From Chryseobacterium shigense (GTDB lineage Bacteria > Bacteroidota > Bacteroidia > Flavobacteriales > Weeksellaceae): 64,000 bases of DNA. The translations under genes were made by a program, and so were the position numbers. The DNA lies in contig NZ_FTNY01000001.1 of assembly GCF_900156575.1 (NCBI RefSeq), forward strand, positions 310,001 through 374,000, read 5' to 3'. Below, piece after piece: positions 42,689 through 52,324 of the stretch. The notes under the pieces are model-generated. The model did not search any database. It worked only from the letters and a program-made list of their open reading frames with translations, and was not told the DNA's origin. Position 1 is the first letter of the stretch, and each line of letters starts with the position of its first letter.

Positions 42689-44527
42689 TTATTTCTTGAT
42701 GAATTTTGCAGATAATTCTATTCCTTTTACGGTCAGAATATAATTTCCGGACGGAAGATCTGAAACATTAATTTTGTTACTGTTATTTCCTATGGTCGTT
42801 TCCATTACTTTTCTGCCTTCCATATTATAAATTTCGGCTTTTTCTTCTTTATTTCCTTTCAATATAACAAATAGCAGGTCAGAAACCGGGTTTGGATATA
42901 CTGTTATCTGATTTTCTTTTACCGTTTCTTTGGTACTCAGTACACAGCTATATTCCGGAAGAACATATCCTGCTGCTGTAAATTCCTGTGTCATAGCGGT
43001 AATATTACTGCAATTGAACCCAAATTGTCCCAGCATATCTATAGCTGCCTGTCTTACGGCAATAGCAGCATTCTGTTGATTGGTAGATGAAGTTGTCAGG
43101 TCTAATCCTTCTAAAAATGCTCTATCTGTTTTTTCTTTACCTATCCTGTCGTATATCCTCATCAATGCAGCAGACCATATCTGTGCTTTATCATAGTAAG
43201 ATCCGGATCCGGGATAAGTCATGGTGGTGTTGGTAATTCTTCCTGCCCAGAAAGGATTGTGCCCGTCCCAGTTAAACATCCACTGATACTCGGGAGCTGA
43301 CGAAGGCCATTGATTTAAGCTTCTGCTGTAAGAATGTGCCCAGTAGTCTCCACATCCCTCGCTCAGACCGTCTGCATTGGAAATCCCTCCGGCCAGCCAG
43401 TGATGAATTCCGTGTCCTAATTCATGCAGGATAACATCGGCATCTTCAGCATCATCCACCCCTCCTTCTCCGAATCCAAGGGATTCACTTCCTGTGAGAT
43501 AATGTGAATTATCCGAACCACTAAAACCATGTGGATCGAATCTTAATACCCCGTTGTTTTGTGATGGTTTGCAAACAATTCCCAAAGTCACATTGATGTA
43601 TCTAAGACTGTTATCAAGGTGCCAGTAGGCATTAGCCGCTTCAAATCCATCATCACTTCTGTTAAACAAAAACTGATTGGTAGACTGTGTAAAAATACCT
43701 TTTGCAGGTGCTTCTATTTCTTTAATCTCCGCATACGTCCCTTTTAGGGTATAAACTCCTCCTGTAAGATCTATTTCAGGAATTGTCACTAAAGTTCTTG
43801 CGGCATCCAGACTGGCATTGGTTGCGTCGTTGTTATCTACAAAGTTACCTGCATAAGTTGATCCGGTTTTAGATAAAGGGTCCGGTTGAAAAATATAGGC
43901 ACTTCCGGTTACAAAAGCTTTCTTTGCTTTTATTTTTTCACCTTTTTTCTTAGGAGATGGCTCATTTTTGTCATGGTGTTTCACCGCAATATCTTTCATG
44001 CTGATGACACTACCTGTTTTTGCATCTACAATGGTCTCCCAACTGCCGGGATTATCGAAGGAGCTGGTCAATACCCTGTAAACCAGTTTTGTTTCTCCTG
44101 ATTCTGTAAGATAAACAAAAAGCTTATTTTCTTCATAGGTAATTTGTCCTTTTGATGCGGAAGCCATATGAGCTTTTTTAATCGCTTCTGAAGCAGGAAA
44201 AGAAGGAATAGTATTGACTTCTTTTAGATTATGCTTCAAATTTTCTGTGCCTGTGTAGCTTATTTTGCCTTCTTTATTGAAATGGACTACAATTTCAGAC
44301 TGAAAAACAGGAACGTCTTTTATCATCTGCTGGAAACGCAGCGTTTCTCCTGTATTTCCCTTGCGTACTGAGTGGAGTTTAAGTTCAGTGAATTCCGGAA
44401 TTCCTAAATTTCTTGTGTTTTCTTTGATCCAACCTCTTGCAGGAGTTTCAAAAGAAGATTCCTGAGCATGTAATGCGGAGCAGCATAATATACCACAAAG
44501 AATCAGTGAAGTAATTTTTTGTTTCAT
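42689..44527 (-). CDS. M36 (fungalysin-like) zinc metalloprotease with T9SS sorting domain
   Basis: A 612-residue exported protease. Order: signal peptide (about 1-22), FTP-type propeptide (about 55-180), basic linker (SPKKKGEKIKAKKA, about 191-204), catalytic domain with LHELGHGIHHW (H368, E369, H372) and third ligand likely E390 in GLSEGCGDYWA, then a sorting domain from ITVYPNPVSDLLF to ELSAKFIKK. M36 enzymes are secreted endopeptidases activated by propeptide removal; the T9SS tail directs this one across the outer membrane. It is monocistronic. Together with the reprolysin-like enzyme it suggests a proteolytic secretome. Confidence 0.92.
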   Translation of the reverse strand: MKQKITSLILCGILCCSALHAQESSFETPARGWIKENTRNLGIPEFTELKLHSVRKGNTGETLRFQQMIKDVPVFQSEIVVHFNKEGKISYTGTENLKHNLKEVNTIPSFPASEAIKKAHMASASKGQITYEENKLFVYLTESGETKLVYRVLTSSFDNPGSWETIVDAKTGSVISMKDIAVKHHDKNEPSPKKKGEKIKAKKAFVTGSAYIFQPDPLSKTGSTYAGNFVDNNDATNASLDAARTLVTIPEIDLTGGVYTLKGTYAEIKEIEAPAKGIFTQSTNQFLFNRSDDGFEAANAYWHLDNSLRYINVTLGIVCKPSQNNGVLRFDPHGFSGSDNSHYLTGSESLGFGEGGVDDAEDADVILHELGHGIHHWLAGGISNADGLSEGCGDYWAHSYSRSLNQWPSSAPEYQWMFNWDGHNPFWAGRITNTTMTYPGSGSYYDKAQIWSAALMRIYDRIGKEKTDRAFLEGLDLTTSSTNQQNAAIAVRQAAIDMLGQFGFNCSNITAMTQEFTAAGYVLPEYSCVLSTKETVKENQITVYPNPVSDLLFVILKGNKEEKAEIYNMEGRKVMETTIGNNSNKINVSDLPSGNYILTVKGIELSAKFIKK

Positions 44528-44635
44528 TTGTTTATATTTTTAAATACTATGTATTAATTGCTAATATAAATAAATTTAGCTCAATTATTCACCAATCAGT
44601 GCGTATTATTTATAAAAAATTATGGTTTCAATAAA

Positions 44636-44660
44636 AAAACTCTGCCAATGGCAGAGTTTT
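44636..44660 (-). terminator. Terminator of clpS and the CNNM gene
   Basis: AAAACTCTGCC/GGCAGAGTTTT stem, three-base loop, T-run on both sides, overlapping the end region of clpS within a few bases. Confidence 0.8.
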
Positions 44661-44663
44661 TTA

Positions 44664-44969
44664 TTATACGATTTCGCTTGATAATTCTCTTGAAAGCAGT
44701 TTTTCATGCATGGGTTTCAGGAGATCCAGTGAGCCTGTTTTCACCGTGCATTTGCCTTTGTAATGGACCAGCATGGTACATTGTTCTGCCTGTTCCAGGG
44801 TATGCTTGCAGATCTCAATCAGACACTCGATAACATAGTCAAATGTGTGAATGTCATCATTATGAAGAACAATCTTATATACTTCGTCCGTATCATCCAA
44901 AACCAGTACTTCTTCTTCATACTGACGTTTTGGATCTTCGTAATCTTTTATGCTGTTATAAAAAATCAT
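44664..44969 (-). CDS. clpS: ATP-dependent Clp protease adaptor ClpS
   Basis: A 101-residue adaptor that hands N-end-rule substrates to ClpAP/ClpCP. Core features are YKIVLHNDDIHTFDYVIECL (the start of the fold with the HNDD loop), the E-Q-A region ICKHTLEQAEQCTMLVHYKG and the final TVKTGSLDLLKPMHEKLLSREL. The N-terminal tail is about 28 residues. It lies 12 bases after the CNNM-type gene, so it may be co-transcribed. Confidence 0.9.
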   Translation of the reverse strand: MIFYNSIKDYEDPKRQYEEEVLVLDDTDEVYKIVLHNDDIHTFDYVIECLIEICKHTLEQAEQCTMLVHYKGKCTVKTGSLDLLKPMHEKLLSRELSSEIV

Positions 44970-44981
44970 GCTTATCTCTCT

Positions 44982-46340
44982 TTAAACTTCACCTAATTTA
45001 TCAGCCAGATCGCTTAATACATTCGGGCCTTCATATACTAATTCAACGAGCTCTACGCTCTTATTATTCATTTTAAGAATTTTGAAATGGTAGTTCTCCA
45101 GATCAAATTCGTCATTTTCTTCGGGAATATCTTCCAGCTCATGAAGAATGAATCCGGCTAGTGAATTGTACTCACTTTCTTCGGAAAGGGGCAGTTTTTT
45201 AGGCAGATGCTCATTAATTTCATCCAATGGCTGTGTAGCCTGAACCCAATAGATGTTATCTCCTATTTTGTCTACCAGTTTATCTTCATCATCTTCCTCA
45301 TCCTGTATTTCTCCTACTAATTCTTCAAGAATATCTTCCAAAGTAATAATTCCTTCAGTTCCTCCAAATTCGTCAATAACGATGGCAAGGTGTTGCTTTT
45401 TTTGCTGGAATATCTTCAGAAGGTCTGAAATCTTTTTACTTCCTACCACGAAAAATGCATCACGCATCAGATCTTTAAGGTCTTCATGATTAAGATCTCC
45501 TTTTCTTTTGACAAATTCCCTGATAATTTCTTTAGTATAGAAAATACCGATTACATTGTCAATGGAGTCAAGATATACGGGAATACGGGAATATCCGCTG
45601 TCCATGATCTTATTGATAATCTCATTGATATCTTCTTCAAAGTCAATGGAGGTAATATTCTGTCTGGGAACCATGATCTGTTTTGCGGAATGATCTGTAA
45701 AATCAAATGCATTTTTGATGATCTCATAGTTCTCTTCTTCAATCTCACCGCTATCGGCACTCTGCTTTACCAAAAGCTGAAGCTCTTCGGTAGAGTGGAT
45801 TTCCTGTTCAGAAGCCGGATGGATCTTTACTAATCTTAAAAAAGTATTAGACATCAGGTTCATCAACCAGATAAACGGTTTGAAGATCGTATAAAAAACT
45901 CTCAATGGAACTGCTGTAGCCATTGTAGTTGCTTCCGATTTTCTGATGGCAATTGATTTTGGAATAAGTTCTCCAAATACAATATGCATTACAGTAATTA
46001 AAACAAAACTGGTTACCACTGAAATAGTAGTAATGGTCGTTTGAGCCAATTCAACATTCAGAGAATGGAAAATACTTTCTACGACATGGTGAAGGGCGCT
46101 TTCCCCTACCCAACCCAATGCAAGCGACGCTAACGTAATCCCAAGCTGCGTTGCAGATAGATACTCATCAAGATGCTTGATAATGTGTTCTGCCTGCTTC
46201 GCCATAGAATTACCTTCGGCGGCTTTTAACTGGATTTGTGAGTAACGAACTTTAACAATTGAAAATTCTGCGGCTACGAAAAAGCCATTTAGTAAAACAA
46301 GAAATAAGGCTAGTAAAAGCCTGACTATGTCCGAGTCCAT
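44982..46340 (-). CDS. CNNM/CorC-type hemolysin-family membrane protein
   Basis: A 452-residue protein with DUF21 transmembrane domain (about 1-195, four hydrophobic segments with FFVAAEFSIVKVR and ATQLGITLASLALGWVGE), a CBS pair (about 215-340, IMVPRQNITSIDFEED and IVIDEFGGTEGIITLEDILEELVGEI) and a C-terminal CorC domain from about 365. Members of the family export divalent cations, mainly magnesium or cobalt; the name hemolysin C is historical. clpS follows after 12 bases. Nothing unusual is seen. Confidence 0.9.
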   Translation of the reverse strand: MDSDIVRLLLALFLVLLNGFFVAAEFSIVKVRYSQIQLKAAEGNSMAKQAEHIIKHLDEYLSATQLGITLASLALGWVGESALHHVVESIFHSLNVELAQTTITTISVVTSFVLITVMHIVFGELIPKSIAIRKSEATTMATAVPLRVFYTIFKPFIWLMNLMSNTFLRLVKIHPASEQEIHSTEELQLLVKQSADSGEIEEENYEIIKNAFDFTDHSAKQIMVPRQNITSIDFEEDINEIINKIMDSGYSRIPVYLDSIDNVIGIFYTKEIIREFVKRKGDLNHEDLKDLMRDAFFVVGSKKISDLLKIFQQKKQHLAIVIDEFGGTEGIITLEDILEELVGEIQDEEDDEDKLVDKIGDNIYWVQATQPLDEINEHLPKKLPLSEESEYNSLAGFILHELEDIPEENDEFDLENYHFKILKMNNKSVELVELVYEGPNVLSDLADKLGEV

Positions 46341-46695
46341 TTAGAAGTTGTATAATATTTTAGTGTACAAAGATAGATAAAATAAAAATAACCTGTATTG
46401 GGGTTAAGATATTTTGGGAATGTAATTTTCTAAGAGGCAGGACAGAAGGAGGAAAATGAAAGCTTGTAGGGTGCTTAAAAACGATTTAAAATCTTTTTTG
46501 AATAAGGAATATAGATCCGGAAAGATGAGGGATTTAACAAGCAAAAGAATAGCTAAAGTATTATTGATTGCTGATAAAAAGTATTGAAAACCAAAGAAAA
46601 TAACTTTAAGCATCCATCTTCTCTCTCCATAAATTTAATCCAACAAAAAAAGCACCGACAGTGTCGATGCTTTACTATGATATTAAAATAATTCT
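46341..46695. other. Gene-free interval between the CNNM gene and atpG
   Basis: A 69-codon hydrophobic frame (46404-46613, minus strand) exists, but its AT-rich composition and lack of homology signal make it unconvincing. The interval contains the atpG terminator at 46649-46673. Confidence 0.5.
46649..46673 (-). terminator. Terminator of the ATP synthase operon
   Basis: AAAGCACCGACA/TGTCGATGCTTT stem (one mismatch) with a T-run on the minus strand, 23 bases after the atpG stop, confirming that the operon ends without atpD and atpC. Confidence 0.75.
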
Positions 46696-47562
46696 TTATG
46701 AATTTTTCAAAGCTTCTGCTCCTGAAACGATCTCTAAGATTTCGTTTGTAATAGCAGCCTGTCTTGCTTTGTTGTAGAAAATGACAAGATCATTCTTAAG
46801 CTCCTGTGCATTATCTGTAGCTTTATGCATCGCCGTCATTCTGGCGCCGTGCTCAGATGCTACTGAATCTAAAACAGCCTTGAAAACCTGAGTTTTGATT
46901 GCTTTCGGAATCAAATTGTCCAAAATTTCATTTCTGTTCGGTTCAAAGATATAATCTGTTTCTACCTGGGTTTCTTCAGCTTTTTCAGCCATAGAAATCG
47001 GAAGAAGCTGTTCAGCAGTTACTTCCTGAGTAGCAGCATTAACAAATTTATTATAGATCAAATAAACTTCGTCAAATTTACCTTCTTTGAAGCTGTTCAT
47101 TACTCCTTCGGTAACGTGAGATACCGTATCAAAGTTTAAGTTATCAAAAACAGCACTTTCGTTAGAGTATATTGTACGTGTTTTTCTTACAGCGTCAAAA
47201 GCTTTTTTACCAATGGTAAGCACTTCAACTTCGTACTGAGATTTATCTCTAAACTGAATGTTAAGTTCTTTTACAATAGATGAGTTAAAAGCTCCTGCAA
47301 GACCTCTGTTTGAAGTAACAGCGATGAAAAGAATTCTCTTCACTTCTCTTTTTTGAGCATAAACAGAAATCTGATCAGGATCAGAGCTAGAATTTACATT
47401 CTGGATGATTTCCTGTAATTTTTCAGAGTAAGGTCTTAGCATTACGATTGCATCCTGTGCTTTTTTAAGCTTCGCTGCGGAAACCATTTTCATAGCACGT
47501 GTGATCTGCATCGTAGATGAAATTGACGTAATTCTGCCTCGTATTTCTTTTAAGTTTGCCAT
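46696..47562 (-). CDS. atpG: ATP synthase F1, gamma subunit
   Basis: A 288-residue central stalk subunit that rotates inside the alpha3beta3 ring. The N-terminal coiled-coil helix (ANLKEIRGRITSISSTMQIT, RAMKMVSAAKLKKAQ) and C-terminal helix (MHKATDNAQELKNDLVIFYN, then RQAAITNEILEIVSGAEAL) are complete. It is the last gene of the operon. The 76-base gap from atpA contains an inverted repeat that is unusual for this operon. Confidence 0.97.
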   Translation of the reverse strand: MANLKEIRGRITSISSTMQITRAMKMVSAAKLKKAQDAIVMLRPYSEKLQEIIQNVNSSSDPDQISVYAQKREVKRILFIAVTSNRGLAGAFNSSIVKELNIQFRDKSQYEVEVLTIGKKAFDAVRKTRTIYSNESAVFDNLNFDTVSHVTEGVMNSFKEGKFDEVYLIYNKFVNAATQEVTAEQLLPISMAEKAEETQVETDYIFEPNRNEILDNLIPKAIKTQVFKAVLDSVASEHGARMTAMHKATDNAQELKNDLVIFYNKARQAAITNEILEIVSGAEALKNS

Positions 47563-47591
47563 TAATTTGGGTTCAAAGTTTATGGTCTAAA

Positions 47592-47628
47592 GTTTAAGGT
47601 TTAAAACTTGACATTCTAAACCTTAAAC
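47592..47628. repeat. Inverted repeat within the atp operon
   Basis: Twelve-base arms GTTTAAGGTTTA and TAAACCTTAAAC with a 13-base spacer, in the gap between atpA and atpG. It has no T-run on the coding strand, so it does not look like a terminator. Confidence 0.65.
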
Positions 47629-47638
47629 AATGAAGATT

Positions 47639-49216
47639 TTAGTTATATTTAGAAGCTAAATCGTTAGCTGCCTGCTTAAGAACGTTTGTAATATCGTTGT
47701 CGATTTTACCAGCTTTAATCGCTGCCATTGTATCAGGATGCTTAGATCTTAAGAATTCGATATATTCTAATTGGAATTCTTTTACTTTCTTAATAGGAAC
47801 GTTTCTCATTAAGTTTTCAGTACCCGCATAAATCATAGCTACCTGACTGTCTACAGGAAGCGGAGAGTTTACCGGCTGCTTAAGAAGTTCTACGTTTCTT
47901 TCTCCTTTAGAGATTACGGCTAAAGTAGAAGCATCAAGATCAGAACCGAACTTAGCGAACGCTTCCAATTCTTTATATTGTGCCTGGTCTAACTTAAGGG
48001 TACCAGATACTTTTTTCATTGACTTGATCTGAGCGTTACCTCCTACTCTTGATACAGAGATCCCTACGTTGATCGCAGGACGAACCCCTGAGTTGAATAG
48101 ATCAGACTCCAAGAAGATCTGTCCGTCTGTAATAGAGATTACGTTGGTTGGAATATACGCAGAAACGTCACCAGCCTGAGTTTCGATAATTGGAAGGGCA
48201 GTTAATGAACCTCCTCCTTTTACGATAGGTCTTAAAGACTCAGGTAAATCATTCATTTGGCTAGCAATTTTGTCATCAGCGATAACTTTTGCTGCTCTTT
48301 CCAATAGTCTTGAGTGAAGATAGAAAACGTCTCCAGGATAAGCTTCACGGCCCGGTGGTCTTCTCAATAGTAGAGAAAGCTCACGGTACGCTACTGCTTG
48401 TTTAGATAAATCATCATAAACGATCAATGCCGGTCTACCAGAGTCTCTGAAGAACTCACCGATAGAGGCTCCTGCCATTGCAGAATATACCTGCATTGGA
48501 ACCGGATCTGATGCGTTAGCCGCAACGATGACAGTATATGCTAAAGCTCCTTTATCAGAAAGGGTTTTAACGATTTGTGCCACAGTAGAAGCTTTCTGAC
48601 CGATCGCAACATATATACAATATACAGGCTTCCCTGCATCAAAAAATTCTCTCTGGTTGATGATCGTATCGATCGCAACAGTAGTTTTACCTGTCTGTCT
48701 GTCACCAATGATAAGCTCTCTCTGACCTCTTCCTACAGGGATCATAGAGTCGATCGCAACGATACCTGTCTGTAAAGGCTCAGTTACCGGCTGTCTGAAG
48801 ATAACTCCAGGAGCTTTTCTTTCCAATGGCATTTCGTAAAGTTCTCCTTCGATTGGTCCTTTACCATCGATAGGATTACCAAGAGTATCTACTACTCTTC
48901 CTAACATACCTTCTCCTACTTTGATAGAAGAGATTCTGTTTGTTCTTCTTACTGTATCTCCTTCTTTTACCAATTTACTTTCACCAAGTAAAGCAACCCC
49001 TACGTTGTCTTCTTCAAGGTTAAGTACAATACCTTCTACATCACTAGCAAATTTTACCAACTCACCGTACTGTACATTTTCTAACCCGTATACACGAGCA
49101 ATACCATCACCGATGGTTAAAACTGTACCTACTTCCTCAACGTTGGATTGAGTGTCGAAGTTGGCCAACTGTTGTTTTAAGATCGCAGATACTTCTGCCG
49201 GATTTATTTCTGCCAT
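47639..49216 (-). CDS. atpA: ATP synthase F1, alpha subunit
   Basis: A 525-residue nucleotide-binding subunit of the F1 head. Walker A is GDRQTGKTT near residue 170, the DELSEED-like loop is absent as expected for alpha, and [20 protein letters not shown], then [31 protein letters not shown] are hallmark segments, along with the catalytic Arg finger in ISVSRVGG near residue 373. It is the longest gene of the operon and follows atpH by 18 bases. Confidence 0.98.
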   Translation of the reverse strand: MAEINPAEVSAILKQQLANFDTQSNVEEVGTVLTIGDGIARVYGLENVQYGELVKFASDVEGIVLNLEEDNVGVALLGESKLVKEGDTVRRTNRISSIKVGEGMLGRVVDTLGNPIDGKGPIEGELYEMPLERKAPGVIFRQPVTEPLQTGIVAIDSMIPVGRGQRELIIGDRQTGKTTVAIDTIINQREFFDAGKPVYCIYVAIGQKASTVAQIVKTLSDKGALAYTVIVAANASDPVPMQVYSAMAGASIGEFFRDSGRPALIVYDDLSKQAVAYRELSLLLRRPPGREAYPGDVFYLHSRLLERAAKVIADDKIASQMNDLPESLRPIVKGGGSLTALPIIETQAGDVSAYIPTNVISITDGQIFLESDLFNSGVRPAINVGISVSRVGGNAQIKSMKKVSGTLKLDQAQYKELEAFAKFGSDLDASTLAVISKGERNVELLKQPVNSPLPVDSQVAMIYAGTENLMRNVPIKKVKEFQLEYIEFLRSKHPDTMAAIKAGKIDNDITNVLKQAANDLASKYN

Positions 49217-49234
49217 TATATGGTTGTTTTTTTC

Positions 49235-49774
49235 TTAATTTAAATGAAAATCTTTTTTAATCTGACTCAATTTGGTTTTCACCGATGCATCGATCTGCTG
49301 GTCTCCTACTCTTAAAATGTAACCTCCCAAGATATCAGGTTTTACGTTTACATTAAGATCAAAGTTTGAACCTGCTTTTACCAGATCGGTAGATCTTAGA
49401 ATCTGATCAATGTTCTCTTGAGAAAGCTGAGTCGCTGTAGTAAGAGTAATTCTCTGTACTCCGTTGATATCTTCTACCTTATTGATGAACTCCTGAGCAA
49501 TGTTCTTCAGCTGGGTTTCACGCCCGTGCTTGATCACTAGTCTGATCAGGTTCAGTGAAGAAACCGACAAACTTTTGAAGATCTGGTCTGCTACCTCTAT
49601 TTTCTTTTTTGCATCAATGTAAGGGGTAAGAAAGAACTTGTTCAAATCCACAGATTGAGACATGATCTTCACTACATCTTTCATTTCAGAAAATACAGCA
49701 GCTGTCTGGCCTGATTCGTTGGTGAAGTCAAGCAATCCCTGTGCGTATCTTTTAGCTACTTTAGATGTAAGCAT
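49235..49774 (-). CDS. atpH: ATP synthase F1, delta subunit
   Basis: A 179-residue OSCP-type subunit that links the F1 head to the b-subunit stalk. Typical start SKVAKRYAQGLLDFT and C-terminal DILGGYILRVGDQQIDASVK, then TKLSQIKKD. It lies two bases after atpF and 18 bases before atpA on the same strand. Confidence 0.95.
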   Translation of the reverse strand: MLTSKVAKRYAQGLLDFTNESGQTAAVFSEMKDVVKIMSQSVDLNKFFLTPYIDAKKKIEVADQIFKSLSVSSLNLIRLVIKHGRETQLKNIAQEFINKVEDINGVQRITLTTATQLSQENIDQILRSTDLVKAGSNFDLNVNVKPDILGGYILRVGDQQIDASVKTKLSQIKKDFHLN

Positions 49775-49776
49775 TC

Positions 49777-50274
49777 TTAGTTAAGGTTAGATTTGTTTAA
49801 ATAATTTTGAACTAATTCATTTTGAGCTTCGTTGTTATCCAACTTCTGCTTAAGGATAGATTCAGCGATGTTTACAGATAAAGCACCGATTTGAGTTTTG
49901 ATGTCTGCCATGGCAGCGTTTTTCTCAGTCTGGATCGTCTGCTTAGCGGCTTCAATGATTTTGTCTCCTTCGTTTTTAGCAGCATCTTTAGCCTCACCTA
50001 CGATTCTATCTTTAATTTCTCTGGCTTCTTTAAGGATAGCATCTCTTTCGATTTTAGCTTCACGAATAATTCTTTCGTTATCCTCTTTTAAAGTCTCCAT
50101 CTCTTTTCTTGCTAATTTAGCTTGATTAAGAGCATCAACAATAGAAGTTTCTCTGTCGTTGATCGATTTTAAAATAGGTTTCCAAGCAAATTTGCCTAAC
50201 AAAAATAATAATGCTAGAAAAATAACAGACTGGATAATAAATAATCCTGATGAAAACTGGTGAATTAATTCCAT
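49777..50274 (-). CDS. atpF: ATP synthase F0, b subunit
   Basis: A 165-residue stator subunit. One membrane segment at about 8-27 (SGLFIIQSVIFLALLFLLGK) is followed by a long charged coiled coil to the end (RETSIVDALNQAKLARKEME onward). The FAWKPILKSIND segment after the membrane helix is characteristic of b subunits. It is placed between the c and delta genes as usual. Confidence 0.95.
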   Translation of the reverse strand: MELIHQFSSGLFIIQSVIFLALLFLLGKFAWKPILKSINDRETSIVDALNQAKLARKEMETLKEDNERIIREAKIERDAILKEAREIKDRIVGEAKDAAKNEGDKIIEAAKQTIQTEKNAAMADIKTQIGALSVNIAESILKQKLDNNEAQNELVQNYLNKSNLN

Positions 50275-50360
50275 TATATAAATGTATAAATAATTATTAC
50301 TTTTTTTCTTAAATAACCATTACCCGTAACCAACCGTTATGGGTAATGGTTTGATTTTAA

Positions 50361-50555
50361 TTAGTTTACTGCGAATAGAGCAGCAAACGCAACACCTTCA
50401 ACAAGTGCAGCAGCGATAAGCATAGCTGTTTGGATTTTTCCAGATTGCTCAGGTTGTCTAGCGATAGCTTCAAGAGCAGCAGCTCCGATTTTACCAAGAC
50501 CAATACCTACACCTAGTACTACGATACCAGCACCTACAATTTTAGGGATTTCCAT
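50361..50555 (-). CDS. atpE: ATP synthase F0, c subunit
   Basis: A 64-residue hairpin of two membrane helices that forms the rotating ring. Helix 1 ends at the polar loop ARQPEQSGKIQ; helix 2 carries the ion-binding Glu in AALVEGVAF. The residue after Glu is Gly, not Ser or Thr, and no Gln-Ser pair of the sodium type is present, so proton coupling is expected. Length is shorter than in E. coli but normal for this phylum. Confidence 0.93.
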   Translation of the reverse strand: MEIPKIVGAGIVVLGVGIGLGKIGAAALEAIARQPEQSGKIQTAMLIAAALVEGVAFAALFAVN

Positions 50556-50602
50556 AATATATAATTTAAAAAAATTTGTTTTACTTTAATGATCAAGTTC
50601 AA

Positions 50603-51703
50603 TTAGTGAGCTGCATGATGTTCGTGCTCGTGCTCCTGTACTGCCATTCCGATGAACAAAGCTGATAACATCGTAAAGATATAAGCCTGCAGGAATGCAA
50701 CCAATACTTCCAATAAATAAATTACTAATGTTAAGAACGGGAATGCAACACCAGCTGCGAAGTTCTTAAATACATAGATCAATCCGATCAAACTCATTAC
50801 TACGATGTGCCCTGCTGTCATGTTAGCAAAAAGACGGATCATCAATGCGAAAGGCTTAGTGATTGTTCCTAATAATTCGATTGGCAACATGATCAGCTTC
50901 ATTGGTACAGGAACTCCCGGCATCCAGAAGATATGCTTCCAGTAATCTTTGTTAGCAGAGAATGTAGTAATTAAATACGTAAGGATGGCAAGGAAGAATG
51001 TCATGGTAATATTACCTGTAACATTGATTCCGAATGGCATTAATCCTAGTACGTTAAGGAATAAGATAAAGAAGAATACAGTTAGTAAGTATCCCATAAA
51101 TCTTTTGTATTTATGACCGATGTTCGGGATCGCTACTTCGTCTCTTACGAAAATGATTAACGGCTCTAAGAATCTTGCCGCTCCTGTAGGAACTACTGAT
51201 TTCTTATAAGACTTAGCCATTCCGGCAAATAATACCAGCATGAAGACAGATACTAATAAAAGAATAAGGACACTCTTCGTAATAGAAAGATCTAAAGGCT
51301 TTTCATTAGTAGGATGACCATCCTCTCCAAGGGTCAAAGTTCCCGCTGCATCTGTTTTATAAATCTTTTCGTGGTGTAATGTATAGTAAGAACCATCTAC
51401 TTCAGTTGGCTCACCGTGCATGAAACCTTCTTTACTGTTGCTCATAAAAGCATGGAATCCGTTATCATAAAAAATAACCGGAAGAGGAAATCCGATGTGG
51501 TGACCATCTTTATCCACCATCAATGTAAAGTCATGAGCATCCAACAAGTGATGATCGATGAACTCCTTGTTTTCTTTACTTGTTTTGTCTTTTTCTGAAA
51601 GCTCTTGTGCAGGAGCTGTTCCAGCAGCAGCCTCACCATGCTGTGCGGACACTAAGTTTAATACAAAAATACTGTAGAATAAAACTGCGAATTTCTTAAA
51701 CAT
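50603..51703 (-). CDS. atpB: ATP synthase F0, a subunit, with N-terminal extension
   Basis: A 366-residue protein. The last ~210 residues form the six-helix a subunit, with the essential Arg in ALMIRLFANMTAGHIV. The first ~20 residues (MFKKFAVLFYSIFVLNLVSAQ) are a signal peptide, followed by a polar region of about 110 residues containing HHLLDAHDFTLMVDKDGHHIG before the first membrane helix (about 135). This extension is a feature of Bacteroidetes a subunits and places a domain in the periplasm. An alternative start eight codons earlier exists. It ends in a His-rich tail. Confidence 0.93.
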   Translation of the reverse strand: MFKKFAVLFYSIFVLNLVSAQHGEAAAGTAPAQELSEKDKTSKENKEFIDHHLLDAHDFTLMVDKDGHHIGFPLPVIFYDNGFHAFMSNSKEGFMHGEPTEVDGSYYTLHHEKIYKTDAAGTLTLGEDGHPTNEKPLDLSITKSVLILLLVSVFMLVLFAGMAKSYKKSVVPTGAARFLEPLIIFVRDEVAIPNIGHKYKRFMGYLLTVFFFILFLNVLGLMPFGINVTGNITMTFFLAILTYLITTFSANKDYWKHIFWMPGVPVPMKLIMLPIELLGTITKPFALMIRLFANMTAGHIVVMSLIGLIYVFKNFAAGVAFPFLTLVIYLLEVLVAFLQAYIFTMLSALFIGMAVQEHEHEHHAAH

Positions 51704-51762
51704 TGATAGGTTTTTTTCGTTGTGCAAAAATATAATATTTTTTCTATTTTCAATAAATAATT

Positions 51763-52134
51763 TTACTGTTTTTTGTCATGATTAATCAGCTTAATTGCAT
51801 AGTAGGTAAGCAGCGTGGTCAGGACGAAATAAGGGATAATAAAATGAAATTTATAGCCTGGAATGACTTCAAAGTTCAATTTTTTCCTGATTAAGTACAT
51901 TAAACCGAATTTTAAAAGGATCAATCCAATCACAGAGAGTCCTAAAAATTCAGGCACTACTCTATTAATTAAAACAATCATCGTAATCATCAGCATAAAC
52001 ATGACACTTAAAAAAAGATAAAATTTAACAATAATAATCTCATCTAAGTGAAAAACAAATTTCCAAAGGGAAAAGTGGATCAAAAATGTTAAAAAGAATA
52101 ATACCGTGACCAGGATATTAGGATTTAATTTCAT
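51763..52134 (-). CDS. AtpI-like small membrane protein heading the ATP synthase operon
   Basis: A 123-residue protein with four hydrophobic segments (about 6-24, 37-58, 60-76 and 96-114) and charged loops; it ends in NHDKKQ. Position, size and topology match AtpI, the assembly factor of the c ring, but sequence similarity to known AtpI is not evident to me; DUF6168 is another possible label for flavobacterial proteins in this place. Start set at MKLNPNIL, dropping a polar leader. It is divergent from ffh. Confidence 0.6.
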   Translation of the reverse strand: MKLNPNILVTVLFFLTFLIHFSLWKFVFHLDEIIIVKFYLFLSVMFMLMITMIVLINRVVPEFLGLSVIGLILLKFGLMYLIRKKLNFEVIPGYKFHFIIPYFVLTTLLTYYAIKLINHDKKQ

Positions 52135-52293
52135 TGTAAACTTATTTTCAACCTCTATAAATACCAAGGTTTATTTTAATTGATCGCAAAAATAGACTTT
52201 TTCTATCGTATTTTCATACGATTTGATTTTTATCATTTTTTCTATATATATAATATTACGTGTCCGAACACTTTAGATATGCTAAAAATTCCT

Positions 52294-52301
52294 TATTTTT
52301 G
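52294..52301 (+). promoter_or_regulatory. -7 element of ffh
   Basis: TATTTTTG matches TAnnTTTG, 23 bases before the ATG; a TTTAG near 52272 is a poor -33 match at about the right spacing. Confidence 0.4.
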
Positions 52302-52324
52302 CAAACCTATAATTTACAATCAAT

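Noticed and set aside
46404..46613. Hydrophobic 69-codon frame between the CNNM gene and atpG
   Set aside because: Rich in Phe/Leu as expected from AT-rich non-coding DNA; no promoter or homology support.
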